NCBI GenBank assembly: GCA_964521575.1
Contig: CAZFSR010000011.1
Span: forward strand, 1-60,097
Direction: 5' to 3'
Origin: 79-D21 sp964521575
GTDB taxonomy: Bacteria > Synergistota > Synergistia > Synergistales > 79-D21
Length of the DNA stretch: 60,097 nt
The translations under genes were made by a program, and so were the position numbers. Below, in pieces: positions 51,383 to 60,042 of the stretch. The notes under the pieces are model-generated. The model had not been told where the DNA came from and did no database searches. It saw only the letters and a program-made list of their open reading frames with translations. Numbering within the stretch: the stretch's first letter is position 1; each line of letters starts with the position of its first letter.

Positions 51383-52372
51383 TTAAAGCTTGACCCAGGT
51401 TCCGACTTTCTTCTCGATGGCTTTCCTGTAGATCAGGCGGCCGGTCATGATGTCGTGGCTCGCGATCCCCATGAGGACCGCCCCGCGCCGTCCCTGGAGG
51501 ACAGGGGGCCTGACGCCCGCGCAGATCTCGCCCATGTCGGCATAGATCTCTTCCTTCTTCGGGTAGCCGGCCTGGAAGTAGATGTTGAGGGCCTGGGTGT
51601 AGAGGTACTGGTTCCAGTCGTCGCAGACGAAGCAGTTGCCGTTGTTCATGATGTCCGCGTCGAAGCTGGAGTCGTAGTCCACCGCGATGGCCAGGACGTC
51701 CTTCTTCAGCCAGGAGGAGCGGACGAAGCGTTCGGGCTTTTCCACGATCGGGGCACAGGTGGCGATGACGTCGGCGTCCTTCACGGCTTCCTCGACATTC
51801 CTGCCGACCACGAACTCGACGCCGGGAAGCTGGGGGCCGAGCTCATTGACGAACTTGGTGACCTGGCTTTCGAAAATGTCGTAGACCTTCACGGTCTTCA
51901 TCTGGGGCAGGGTTTCCTTGAAGGCCAAAAGGTTGGTACGTCCCTGGGCTCCCAGGCCGATGATGGAGACGACCTCGCTCTTCGGGTCGGCCAGGTACTT
52001 CGCGCAGACGCCGGACGCCGCGCCGGTGCGCGTGGCGGTCATCCAGTTCGCGTCCATGACGGCCTTGATGATGCCCGTTTCAGGGTCGTTCATGCACCAG
52101 ACGCCGTTGATGTAGGGCAGTCCCTTGGCCTGGTTGCTGGGGTAGCCGGCCGCCCACTTGATGCCGCAGCAGTCCACGTCGCCGCCGACCCAGCTGGGCA
52201 TGGCATGGATGAAGCAGTCCTTGCGGGGGTGGACGCCGATCTTGGCAGGCAGTTCGACTTTCTTCTGCCCCTTCAGCTTCCAGCCTTCGTCGACCGCGTC
52301 CACGATCTCCTTCATGGTGATGCCGAGTGAAACGACCTCTTCCTGGGAAATCCACAGCACGTCGTAAGCCAT
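51383..52372 (-). CDS. Ornithine cyclodeaminase / mu-crystallin family reductase
   Basis: A 329-residue protein. The Rossmann motif is SIIGLGAQGRTNLLAF near residue 138, and the substrate lobe includes AAGYPSNQAKGLPYINGVWC near residue 70 and the acidic pair in AIAVDYDSSFDAD near 230. The family includes ornithine cyclodeaminase, Delta1-pyrroline-2-carboxylate reductase and related imine reductases. Beside an AcnX dehydratase the pyrroline-2-carboxylate reductase role fits: it would convert the dehydration product to L-proline or an analogue. Other amino-acid substrates remain possible. It follows the CyuA-like gene closely. Confidence 0.85.
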   Translation of the reverse strand: MAYDVLWISQEEVVSLGITMKEIVDAVDEGWKLKGQKKVELPAKIGVHPRKDCFIHAMPSWVGGDVDCCGIKWAAGYPSNQAKGLPYINGVWCMNDPETGIIKAVMDANWMTATRTGAASGVCAKYLADPKSEVVSIIGLGAQGRTNLLAFKETLPQMKTVKVYDIFESQVTKFVNELGPQLPGVEFVVGRNVEEAVKDADVIATCAPIVEKPERFVRSSWLKKDVLAIAVDYDSSFDADIMNNGNCFVCDDWNQYLYTQALNIYFQAGYPKKEEIYADMGEICAGVRPPVLQGRRGAVLMGIASHDIMTGRLIYRKAIEKKVGTWVKL

Positions 52373-52390
52373 TCCTGTTTCCTCCTTGAT

Positions 52391-53686
52391 TTAATTTTGT
52401 CCCGCGAGCAGGACATCGAGTACTGCTTGGTCCACGTCTTTCATCCCTTTGCCGGTAACGGTTTCCAGATTGTCCATCGTTTCCTGGAAGGTCTTTCCCA
52501 CGATGCCGTTCCCGCTGGGAACGGTCGTTCCGCCCAGGGCCAGGTAGGCCGTCTCGATTGCAATTCCGGCGGAAGTCGCGATCTTGAGGGCGCATCCGTA
52601 CTTGGCCCCGTCACAAAGCATGCCGGTGAGGTTGGCGGTCATCAACTGGACCGCGCTTTCAACCTGTTTCGCGTCGCCCCCGAGCAGCCAGGCGATGGCG
52701 GCGGCGGCCCCGGTGCCTGCGGCGACAGCGCAGCCGCAGTGGGGCGTGAGGATCCCGGTCCGGGTCTTGATGACCCCGATGACGAGAAGTCCCAGCGCCA
52801 GGGCCCTTGCGATTTCCGCGTCGCTCCTGCCCAGGTGCCGCCCCATCTCGCCAACGGTGATGAAAAAGGTAATGCCGTGATTCCCGCTTCCGTAGCACCC
52901 GAAGATGGGCGTTTTCAAGCCTCCCATTCGGGCGTCGGCCGCGGCCGCGGCCAGGATGCGGATCCGGTTGACCGGGGAATCCGGGAGGAGCGAGTTCTCA
53001 CGCAGCTTTTCCAGCGATCTGCCCAATTCCATCCCGGCCGGTCCTGCAAGGCCGGCTTTTGCGGCATCGAGGTTCCGCGCGACGCCTTCGAGCAGGAAAG
53101 AGAGATCCCGGTCCGGCAACCCCTTCAGCAGTTCGAAGATTTGCTCCATGGTCAGGTTCCTGAGCTGGCCAAGGCCGTCAAGGTCGGCACTCTCGGATTC
53201 GTCGCATGCCTGTTGAGCCCGGAAAACGGTTTGCCCGTTTGCCCTCTTTTCGACAAGGCGGTTGTGCGCTCCCTCGATCAGGGCTTCGTAAACCCCCTTT
53301 TCGGTCGTGACCGTAGCCGCAATGCGGATCCCCTCGGCTTCCTCATCAATTTCGAAACGGATGTCGTGAGTGTCGAGAAAAGACATGGCCAGTCCGATAT
53401 CCGCCGGTTCGACGTCCCTGAAGAGTTCCAGCCCCGATTCCGGGTGCCCCTTGATCGCGGCGAGGGCTGCCGCCAGTTGCACTCCCGAGCTGTGCGTCCC
53501 CGGGATACCCACGGAAACGGCGTCCTTGTAGATGTTCCTGTCGAGGCGTACCTTGATTCCGCGGATTTCCCCCTCGGCGATCCGGCAGGCATGGGCCACC
53601 GCCAGCCCGATCGCGACCGGGTCGGTACAGCCCAGGGTCAGGAAAGTGTGCTTTCGTAGGATGCCGATCGCAGCTTGCGTCTCCAA
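52391..53686 (-). CDS. CyuA/UPF0597-type iron-sulfur lyase (L-cysteine desulfidase-like)
   Basis: A 431-residue protein of the UPF0597 (YhaM/CyuA) family. Cluster-binding Cys candidates are at TLGCTDPVAI near residue 19, IFGCYGSGNHGIT near 265, and MLCDGAKYGCALKIATSAGI near 350. The family catalyses alpha,beta-elimination from L-cysteine or L-serine through a [4Fe-4S] cluster. All three Cys regions are present and the length is normal. In this cluster the substrate may be another beta-substituted amino acid, with the reactive enamine dealt with by RidA next door. Confidence 0.88.
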   Translation of the reverse strand: METQAAIGILRKHTFLTLGCTDPVAIGLAVAHACRIAEGEIRGIKVRLDRNIYKDAVSVGIPGTHSSGVQLAAALAAIKGHPESGLELFRDVEPADIGLAMSFLDTHDIRFEIDEEAEGIRIAATVTTEKGVYEALIEGAHNRLVEKRANGQTVFRAQQACDESESADLDGLGQLRNLTMEQIFELLKGLPDRDLSFLLEGVARNLDAAKAGLAGPAGMELGRSLEKLRENSLLPDSPVNRIRILAAAAADARMGGLKTPIFGCYGSGNHGITFFITVGEMGRHLGRSDAEIARALALGLLVIGVIKTRTGILTPHCGCAVAAGTGAAAAIAWLLGGDAKQVESAVQLMTANLTGMLCDGAKYGCALKIATSAGIAIETAYLALGGTTVPSGNGIVGKTFQETMDNLETVTGKGMKDVDQAVLDVLLAGQN

Positions 53687-53706
53687 GGAGAGCCGCTCCT
53701 GTCCGT

Positions 53707-54099
53707 TCAGGATTTCTCCGTTGTTGCGATCACGTCGATCTCGACCTTCGCGTCGAGGGCCATGCCGCCGACCTCGACAAAGCAGCGGGCCGGGAAGTAG
53801 CCGTTCGGGAAGCAGGACTTGTAGACGTCGTTGATGGCCTTGAAGTCCTTGATGCTGGCGGCGTAGATGACGGCCTTGACGATGTTGTCCATCGTCATCC
53901 CCTGGCTTTCGAGGACTCCCTGGATGTTCTTCATCACCTGGACCGTTTCGGCCGCGGGGTCACCCCCGCCGACCATCTTGCCGGTTTGGGGGTCGAGGGC
54001 GATCTGCCCGCTCAGGAAAAGGAAGGGGCCGGCGTAAACACCCTGGCTGTATGCCCCTACTGCCGCAGGAGCCTTGTCGGTCGTTACCACTCGGTTCAT
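53707..54099 (-). CDS. ridA: RidA family enamine/imine deaminase
   Basis: A 130-residue protein with the RidA signature. It starts MNRVVTTDKAPAAVGAYSQG, has FLSGQIALDPQTGKMVGG near residue 28, and ends with the Arg-Cys-Phe-Val-Glu segment (FPARCFVEVGGMALDAKVEI), including the conserved Arg and Glu. It hydrolyses reactive 2-aminoacrylate-type enamines to keto acids. That suits neighbouring enzymes (CyuA-like, AcnX) that create such products. The start at 54099 is preferred because aaggag lies 9 bases before it; the ATG at 54108 would abut that site. Confidence 0.92.
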   Translation of the reverse strand: MNRVVTTDKAPAAVGAYSQGVYAGPFLFLSGQIALDPQTGKMVGGGDPAAETVQVMKNIQGVLESQGMTMDNIVKAVIYAASIKDFKAINDVYKSCFPNGYFPARCFVEVGGMALDAKVEIDVIATTEKS

Positions 54100-54131
54100 C
54101 TCGGTCATCTCCTTGATTGGTTGTATTTTTG

Positions 54132-55430
54132 TCACCGGATGCCCAGGATCAGCCGAGGCAGCCACAGGGACAGTTCCGGGACATAGGTCGTCAGGAACAA
54201 AACGGGTACCCATCCGAAGGCGATCAGGGTCATCGTGGGCATCAGGGTGTCGCTGATCGCCGCGCCGTTCAGGCGTCCGCTCAGGTACAGGACGGGGGCG
54301 CAGGGGGGCGTGATGTTGCCCATTCCCAGGTTCACGCCGAGGATCGCCGCGAAGTGGATCGGGTGGACCCCGATGGCCTGGGCGATCGGGAGCAGGATCG
54401 GCGTGCAGAGCATGACGGCGCTCACGTCGTCCATGAGCATGCCCATGATGACCATGAAGAGGTTGAGGATGAGCAGGATCCCGATCTTGCTCTTCGTGAT
54501 GGAGGTCAGCAACTCGAGCAGCTTTTGGGGCATGTCTTCCATGATGTAGAGGCGGCTGAGGATCATGACCGCGTAAAGCATGACCATGACCACCCCTGTC
54601 GTGGTGGCGGATTCGAGGAGGACGGTCTTCAGGGAATTCCTGTTCAGGCCCCCGTAGACGAACATCCCGACCGGGATGGCGTAGAGTACCGAGAGGGCGG
54701 CTGCTTCGGTCGGCGTGAACATCCCGCCGTAGATGCCCCCAAGGATCATGACGGGCATGAAGAGCGCCGGCAGGGCCCGTGAACCCCGCTTGACGAACAG
54801 CCTGCCGAGTTCCCCTGGGGCAAGTTCCTGGGAAAGGACCAGGTTGGGGTTCTTCCGGACCATGAAGACGTTGCAGACGGCGAAAAGCACGGTCAGGATG
54901 ATTCCGGGGATGACGGTGGAAAGGAAACAGGCCAGCACCGACTGGCCACCGACCCAGGAGTACAGGATCATGATGGCGCTGGGCGGGATGAGGATCCCCA
55001 ATACGGCGCTGTTCGCCATGAGAGCCGCGGAATGCCCGAGGGGATAGCCTGCCTTTTCGAGGCGGGGGAACATGATGGCCCCGATACAGGAAAGGGTGGC
55101 GCAGCAGCTTCCGGTGATCGAGCCGAACACGGCGCAGGAGACGACCGCGACAGCCCCCAATCCTCCCTTGAGGCGACCGACGAACAGGTCGACCATGTCG
55201 ATCAGCTGCTGGCCGATGTTTCCTCGCTCCATGAGGCCGCCGGCCGTAATGAAGAGGGGGATGGCCAGCAGGACGACCGTGCTCATCTTGCTATAGCCGT
55301 AAGGAAGAAGAAAGCTGGGACTGTAGCCGCCCATCACGACCAGGAAAAGGCTTGAAGCCAGGAACGAGAAGGGAACCGGGATCCCGACGATGAGGGCTGC
55401 CAGAAGAATGAGCAGGGCAACGTAGATCAT
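54132..55430 (-). CDS. dctM: TRAP transporter large permease (DctM)
   Basis: A 432-residue membrane protein with about 12 segments. It has the DctM pattern VPFSFLASSLFLVVMGG near the start, PLFITAGGLMERGNIGQQLI near residue 60, GSCCATLSCIGAIMFPRLEK near 115, and NLGMGNITPPCAPVLYLSGR near 370, all typical. It forms the translocation pathway with DctQ and takes ligand from DctP. It follows dctQ after 5 bases, with ggaggtg before the ATG. It should import the substrate of the surrounding catabolic enzymes with sodium or proton symport. Confidence 0.95.
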   Translation of the reverse strand: MIYVALLILLAALIVGIPVPFSFLASSLFLVVMGGYSPSFLLPYGYSKMSTVVLLAIPLFITAGGLMERGNIGQQLIDMVDLFVGRLKGGLGAVAVVSCAVFGSITGSCCATLSCIGAIMFPRLEKAGYPLGHSAALMANSAVLGILIPPSAIMILYSWVGGQSVLACFLSTVIPGIILTVLFAVCNVFMVRKNPNLVLSQELAPGELGRLFVKRGSRALPALFMPVMILGGIYGGMFTPTEAAALSVLYAIPVGMFVYGGLNRNSLKTVLLESATTTGVVMVMLYAVMILSRLYIMEDMPQKLLELLTSITKSKIGILLILNLFMVIMGMLMDDVSAVMLCTPILLPIAQAIGVHPIHFAAILGVNLGMGNITPPCAPVLYLSGRLNGAAISDTLMPTMTLIAFGWVPVLFLTTYVPELSLWLPRLILGIR

Positions 55431-55435
55431 GACGG

Positions 55436-55990
55436 CTACACCTCCGCCTTGCCGGACAGGGCTTTGCGGAAAAGCCGGAGATTTTCCATGAAATGAAGCG
55501 CGAAATAGAAAGTCATCAGGGTCAGGCCGAGGGTGATGGCGCTTTGCGGAACGTAGAGCGGGATCCTCCAGACCGGGGTGGCGCCTCCCTTGGCCAGCTG
55601 CCAGGAAAACATCAGCCATCCCCAGTAGGCGAAAAGACCAGAAAGAAGAACCGTGCAGAGGGAACTGAAGCAGATGATTCCCCTCTTCAGTTTCTGGTTC
55701 TTCATGTAGACCGTCAGGATGTCGGCGGTGATGTGGCTGTTTTCGAAGGCACCGTAAGCGCCGCCGGAGAAATAGAGCCAATAGGCGAAGACGATGATGA
55801 AGTCCTCGATGCCGTACATGTCCATCTTGAACACGTAGCGAAGGGCGGCGGCAACTCCGATCACGACCGCCACGGTCAGGCTCATCGAGATCATGATGAA
55901 GCGCAGGACCTTCAACAGGGCTTTCGCGAAAGTTCCGTGGGATTCTTCCAAGTAACCTTTTGCGAGGGTTTCCTGGCATTCGGCTGCCAT
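55436..55990 (-). CDS. dctQ: TRAP transporter small permease (DctQ)
   Basis: A 184-residue protein with four membrane segments and the DctQ core MYGIEDFIIVFAYWLYFSGG near residue 65 and KNSHITAD-like ENSHITADIL. It assists DctM. The ATG at 55990 is favoured over a GTG at 56002, which has no usable site. A 10-bp hairpin (56041-56066) lies between it and dctP. Confidence 0.9.
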   Translation of the reverse strand: MAAECQETLAKGYLEESHGTFAKALLKVLRFIMISMSLTVAVVIGVAAALRYVFKMDMYGIEDFIIVFAYWLYFSGGAYGAFENSHITADILTVYMKNQKLKRGIICFSSLCTVLLSGLFAYWGWLMFSWQLAKGGATPVWRIPLYVPQSAITLGLTLMTFYFALHFMENLRLFRKALSGKAEV

Positions 55991-56040
55991 GTCCTTGCCC
56001 ACCTTTCAGACGCCATCGTGAAGAAAGCGGGAGGAGTGCC

Positions 56041-56066
56041 GGGAGGCCGGTTTTTGCCGGCCTCCC
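56041..56066 (-). promoter_or_regulatory. Intercistronic hairpin between dctP and dctQ
   Basis: A perfect 10-bp stem (gggaggccgg / ccggcctccc) with a 6-base loop. No T run follows on the minus strand. Such hairpins protect the 3' end of the binding-protein message, allowing more DctP than permease. Confidence 0.65.
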
Positions 56067-56078
56067 GGTTTCGAGGCG

Positions 56079-57098
56079 CTAGTACTGTTTCATCAAGGCA
56101 TCCATGATCTCCGGGGTCAGGCGATCCTTCAGCTTGGGCCACGCCGTCTTGCGGACGGTTTCCGCGAATTTTTTCAGTTCTGCGTTGGAGAAGGTCGTCA
56201 CCTTGATCTTGCTTTCGTCGGCGAGTTTCTTGAGGTATTCCTTGTCTTCCTTCTCGGAGACCGCGATACTCTTCGCCTGGAGCTTTGCCACCGTGTCGAG
56301 GAAGAGTTTCTGGTCAGCCTTGTCGAGCTTGTTCCAAAGGTCCTTGTTGATGAGCCAGGACTCGCTTTCCACGTGCCCGTTGTACTGGTAGTAGTACTTG
56401 ATGACGTCGCGGAAGCTCAGGTAGGTCAGGACGGGTGCGCCGCCGATCCAGCCTTCCGCCACGCCGGTCTGCAGGGCGGTGTAAAGCTCGGCGTAGGGGA
56501 CGGTGACGGTCTGGAAGTTGAGCGCGAGGGCCCAGGACTTGAAGACGTCCATCGGCGGGACGCGGAGCAGGATGCCCTTCTTGACCGCCGGGTTCGCGGG
56601 TTCAACGAGCGGCTTCGTGCAGCCCAGGCCGCCGAATCCTTCGATGTTGAAGCCCAGGAGCTTGACGTTAAGCTTGTCGTGAACCTTGCCGAGGGTATTG
56701 AACAGGAATCCGTTCTGAGCGAAGAATTTCTTGACCTGGTCGTAATTTTCAGCGAGGTAAGGGACATAGGTCAGTTCAAGTCGCTGGTCGAACTGGCTCG
56801 GGACGGAAATCAGGGCCATGTCGATCGTGCCCTTCATGATTTCCTCGTAGACCTGGGTATAGTCGCCCAGCTGGTTTGCCGGATAGACCTTGATCTGGAT
56901 ACGGCCCTTCGTGGCCGCCTCGATGGTTTTCTTGAACTCCATCTGGTGGATCGTGCCCTGGTACTCGATGGGGCTCTGCCCGGCCATTCTGAGCACGAGC
57001 TTTTCAGCGGCGGAAGCGGTGGAGCCGAAGGATGCCACCATTGCCAGACCGAACAACAGCACTGCTACCAGGCTGAACAGGCGAAACCTTGACTTCAT
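56079..57098 (-). CDS. dctP: TRAP transporter substrate-binding protein (DctP)
   Basis: A 339-residue periplasmic binding protein. A Sec signal peptide is clear: MKSRFRLFSLVAVLLFGLAM then an Ala-x-Ala site near residue 29 (TASAAEK). The mature region has AGQSPIEYQGTIHQMEFKK, VYPANQLGDYTQVYEEIMKG and AELYTALQTGVAEGWIGGAP, the latter being the conserved TRAP ligand segment. It delivers its ligand, probably a carboxylate or amino acid, to DctQM. The start at 57098 coincides with the signal peptide; the longer frame to 57224 does not. Confidence 0.95.
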   Translation of the reverse strand: MKSRFRLFSLVAVLLFGLAMVASFGSTASAAEKLVLRMAGQSPIEYQGTIHQMEFKKTIEAATKGRIQIKVYPANQLGDYTQVYEEIMKGTIDMALISVPSQFDQRLELTYVPYLAENYDQVKKFFAQNGFLFNTLGKVHDKLNVKLLGFNIEGFGGLGCTKPLVEPANPAVKKGILLRVPPMDVFKSWALALNFQTVTVPYAELYTALQTGVAEGWIGGAPVLTYLSFRDVIKYYYQYNGHVESESWLINKDLWNKLDKADQKLFLDTVAKLQAKSIAVSEKEDKEYLKKLADESKIKVTTFSNAELKKFAETVRKTAWPKLKDRLTPEIMDALMKQY

Positions 57099-57207
57099 TG
57101 CTTTTTCCCCCTTTTCCCCGATCAAGATGGTCGTTCCTTTCCGTTTCATGTGCCCGATGGAAAAATTCAGGACCTTGCCCGTCATTTCCTTGTTTTCACA
57201 CCCCCCT

Positions 57208-58098
57208 CTAAAGCAAGTCGACAATATCGAGGTCCTGCCTCAGGAAGTACTTGTCCTGCTGGATCTGGTCTTCGAAATGGCGAAGCTGTTTCTTTGCGTA
57301 GGCGGGGTCTTTCAGGAACAGGCCGATGAGCAGGGAGTGCATCAGGGCCATGGTTGCCCCCGACGGATCGATGAAAGAGATGAATCTCATCTTGGACTCG
57401 AAGAGGAAATCGCAAAGGGGGGCAAGGGGTGACAAGGAACTGTCGGTAATGCCGATGACGGGGATATGCCGTTCCTTGAATTTCTCGGCGATCTTCTGCG
57501 TGACCGCCGGGTAGCGGGGGAAACTGAAAATAACGGCCAGGGAGCCTTTGCCATGGCTTTTCAGCAAGTGGGACAGCTCGAGGTCGAGGTTGGAAATCAT
57601 GGAAACACCGGGACGCAGGACTTGCAGGTAGAAGGAGAAATACTCCGCCACGGACTGGTTGGGGCCAGCGCCCACGACGAACACATGGGAAGCTTCCCGG
57701 AGTTGCTGGATGGCGCTCTCGAAGTTTTCCTCGGGAATGTTTTCCATCGTGTCCCGCAGCAGGGTCATTTCCAGGTTGAAGACCTTCTTGAAAAGGGGCA
57801 GGTTGTTCCCTTCGCCGTCAAGGGAGTACTTGTCCAGGGAAGAGATCTGTCCCTGGGCGATTTCCCTCAGCGAGTGCTGGAGTTCCGGGAATCCAGGATA
57901 CCCCAGTGCGTTCGCAAGCCTCACGACCGTCGATTCGCTGACTCCCGCGGCTCCCGATAGCGCGGTGATGTTCAGGAAGCTGGCCTGCAGGCTGTTTTCG
58001 AAGATATAGCGGGCAAGCTTGTGCTGCTTCGGGCTGAGGTTCTTCGCGACGGTCGAGATCCTTTCAAGGGCGTTTCCCTCCAGGACCGCACTCGTCAT
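57208..58098 (-). CDS. RpiR/MurR-type transcriptional regulator
   Basis: A 296-residue regulator with an N-terminal helix-turn-helix (LSGAAGVSESTVVRLANALG near residue 45) and a C-terminal SIS sugar-isomerase-like domain (VFVVGAGPNQSVAEYFSFYL near residue 140; VIGITDSSLSPLAPLCDFLF near 225). RpiR proteins sense phosphorylated sugars or other small molecules through SIS. It precedes the TRAP-catabolic genes on the same strand and probably controls them. The ATG at 58098 is chosen because homology begins there; the frame extends to 58236. Its effector is unknown. Confidence 0.9.
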   Translation of the reverse strand: MTSAVLEGNALERISTVAKNLSPKQHKLARYIFENSLQASFLNITALSGAAGVSESTVVRLANALGYPGFPELQHSLREIAQGQISSLDKYSLDGEGNNLPLFKKVFNLEMTLLRDTMENIPEENFESAIQQLREASHVFVVGAGPNQSVAEYFSFYLQVLRPGVSMISNLDLELSHLLKSHGKGSLAVIFSFPRYPAVTQKIAEKFKERHIPVIGITDSSLSPLAPLCDFLFESKMRFISFIDPSGATMALMHSLLIGLFLKDPAYAKKQLRHFEDQIQQDKYFLRQDLDIVDLL

Positions 58099-58224
58099 GA
58101 AAAAATACCCCCCATTAAGATAAAGATGAAAAAATTTCTTCACACCGATAAACGTAGGATAGTTTGCAGCCAAGAAAATGTCAAACAATTCGGCAAAGTG
58201 AAAAATAACGTTATTGGTGCGAAG

Positions 58225-58284
58225 TTGACTTGCCAACCGAAAATGAAGTATATTTTACGAAACGCATGTTTCGTAATGCGAAAC
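58225..58284 (+). promoter_or_regulatory. Promoter and palindromic operator of the iclR gene
   Basis: A sigma-70-type promoter, TTGACT (58225-58230), 18-base spacer, TATATT (58249-58254). Directly downstream is a perfect 9-bp inverted repeat, ttacgaaac-gcat-gtttcgtaa (58255-58276), covering the likely transcription start, with another half-site gcgaaac at 58278-58284. IclR regulators bind such palindromes and commonly repress themselves. Confidence 0.82.
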
Positions 58285-58297
58285 GGGAGGCCTTGCG

Positions 58298-59068
58298 ATG
58301 GCCAAGATTCCGCTGGTTCAGTCAATCAACAGGGCGCTCGACATTCTCGAGCTGCTGAGCAGGGAGGAAAAGCTGGGCATCACCCAGATCGGGCAGGCAG
58401 TCGAACTGGACAAGACGACAGTGTTCAGGATTGTCCAGACTCTTTGCGCCCGGGGATACATGCGGCAAGATCCCTCCACCCAGATGTATTCGAACACGCT
58501 CAAGCTTTTTCAAATGGGAGCCGCGATCGTCGATGGGCGCCGAATCCTGGGAAAAGCCAGGCCGCACCTGGAAGCCCTGGCGATGAGCACGCGAGAGACG
58601 GTCAACCTGGCTGTAATAGACGGGGGCAATATCGTCTATGTGGACAAGATAGAGAGCACGGAGGTGATAAAGGCGGACCTGGGTGTCGGGAAATCTTACC
58701 CGGCCTACGCCACCAGCCTGGGAAAGTCGATCCTGGCCCTCCTTGGGGAAGGCGAGTTGGAAAGGCTTTATGGGGAAGAGGATTTTTCTGCATTCACTCC
58801 GCGCACGGTGAAAGGCCTCGATGAACTCAAGGCACAGTTGAGGGAAGTCCGGGCCAGGGGGTATGCCTCCGACGACGAGGAGCTCGTTACCGGCCTTTCG
58901 TGCGTGGCGGCAGCGATAAGGGATTTCAAGGGAAAGCCGGTGGCGGCGGTAAGCATCGCTTTCCCGAGCTACAGGTTCCTGGCGGATTCCCCGGAAAGAT
59001 CGAGGATGGCGGAGCTGGTTCAAATGGCTGCCCGTTCAATTTCGATCGAGCTGGGTTTTCGGGCATAA
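58298..59068 (+). CDS. IclR family transcriptional regulator
   Basis: A 256-residue IclR protein. The winged helix-turn-helix is at residues 1-70 (INRALDILELLSREEKLGIT, VELDKTTVFRIVQTLCARGY) and the effector domain at 85-250 (RETVNLAVIDGGNIVYVDKI; PAYATSLGKSILALLGEGEL; CVAAAIRDFKGKPVAAVSIA). A gggagg site lies 9 bases before ATG. The palindrome over its own promoter suggests autoregulation. The panB gene follows after 25 bases, so panB and perhaps fhs may be controlled with it. Confidence 0.93.
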   Translation: MAKIPLVQSINRALDILELLSREEKLGITQIGQAVELDKTTVFRIVQTLCARGYMRQDPSTQMYSNTLKLFQMGAAIVDGRRILGKARPHLEALAMSTRETVNLAVIDGGNIVYVDKIESTEVIKADLGVGKSYPAYATSLGKSILALLGEGELERLYGEEDFSAFTPRTVKGLDELKAQLREVRARGYASDDEELVTGLSCVAAAIRDFKGKPVAAVSIAFPSYRFLADSPERSRMAELVQMAARSISIELGFRA

Positions 59069-59093
59069 CAAATTAAAAAACGGAGGGATCATC

Positions 59094-59948
59094 ATGGCGA
59101 AGAAGAAAGGGCGTCTGGAACTGGTGCAGATGAAGCAGTCCGGAGAGAAGGCGGCCTGGATCACGGCGTACGACTTTCCGACGGCGCAGTTCGCGGAAGC
59201 GGCGGGAATGGACATGATCCTGGTGGGAGACTCGCTGGGGATGGTGGTCCTGGGCTACCAGGGAACGGTGCCGGTGACGATGGACGACTGCATCCGCCAC
59301 GCTCAGGCGGTTCGCCGTGGGGCCCCGAACACGTTCTGCATCGGCGACATGCCGTTTTTGAGCTACCAGGTTTCGGACGAGAAGGCGGTGGAGAACGCCG
59401 GGAGATTTTTGAAGGAAGCGGACATGGACGCGATCAAGCTGGAGGGAGGCCGGCGCGTGGCGGGGCGTATCCGGGCGATCACGGACGCGGGGATCCAGGT
59501 GATGGGTCATATCGGGCTGACACCGCAGAGCTCGGGCCAGCTGGGGGGATTCAAGGCCCAGGGGCGGGACCCGGACAGCGCGCGGGAACTGATCAAGGAC
59601 GCGCTGGCCGTGCAGGAGGCGGGGGCATACGCGCTGCTGCTGGAGGCGGTTCCGCCGGAGCTGACGGAATTCATCTGGAAGAAGCTGACGATCCCGGTGT
59701 ACTCGATCGGCGCCGGTGAGCCGTGCGACGGCCAGCTGATCATCTGCGGGGACATGCTGGGACTTTTCCAGGCGTTCACGCCGAAGTTCGTCAAGAAATA
59801 CGCGAACGTGGCGGAGGTGGAGATCGCGGCGTTCAGGGAATACGTGTCGGACGTGAAGAAGTCCGTGTTCCCGGCGGACGAGCACGTCTACCACATCCTG
59901 AAGGGGCGTGAAGAGGACTTCGCGAAGATGCTCGAGGAGTTCGAATAG
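59094..59948 (+). CDS. panB: 3-methyl-2-oxobutanoate hydroxymethyltransferase
   Basis: A 284-residue PanB. It has ITAYDFPTAQFAEAAGMDMI with the Asp metal ligand, GDSLGMVVLGYQGTVPVTMD, FCIGDMPFLSYQ, DAIKLEGG and MGHIGLTPQS, with LLEAVPPEL containing the catalytic Glu. It transfers the one-carbon unit of 5,10-methylene-tetrahydrofolate to a branched 2-oxo acid to give ketopantoate. There are no panC or panD genes nearby; an IclR regulator precedes it and a formate-tetrahydrofolate ligase gene follows. The setting suggests a catabolic or reverse role rather than vitamin synthesis, which is inference. ggaggg precedes the ATG. Confidence 0.92.
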   Translation: MAKKKGRLELVQMKQSGEKAAWITAYDFPTAQFAEAAGMDMILVGDSLGMVVLGYQGTVPVTMDDCIRHAQAVRRGAPNTFCIGDMPFLSYQVSDEKAVENAGRFLKEADMDAIKLEGGRRVAGRIRAITDAGIQVMGHIGLTPQSSGQLGGFKAQGRDPDSARELIKDALAVQEAGAYALLLEAVPPELTEFIWKKLTIPVYSIGAGEPCDGQLIICGDMLGLFQAFTPKFVKKYANVAEVEIAAFREYVSDVKKSVFPADEHVYHILKGREEDFAKMLEEFE

Positions 59949-59986
59949 GAACGCGACTCCCGAAGGAAAGCTTTTGGCCGCACCGA

Positions 59987-60015
59987 GGGGGGAGAAATCT
60001 CCCCCCCCTTTTTTT
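59987..60015 (+). terminator. Intrinsic terminator after panB
   Basis: A GC-rich stem (ggggggaga / tctcccccc) followed by a run of seven T. It separates panB from the start of fhs. Confidence 0.85.
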
Positions 60016-60042
60016 AAGTCACCAGAGATGGAGGGAAGAAAC

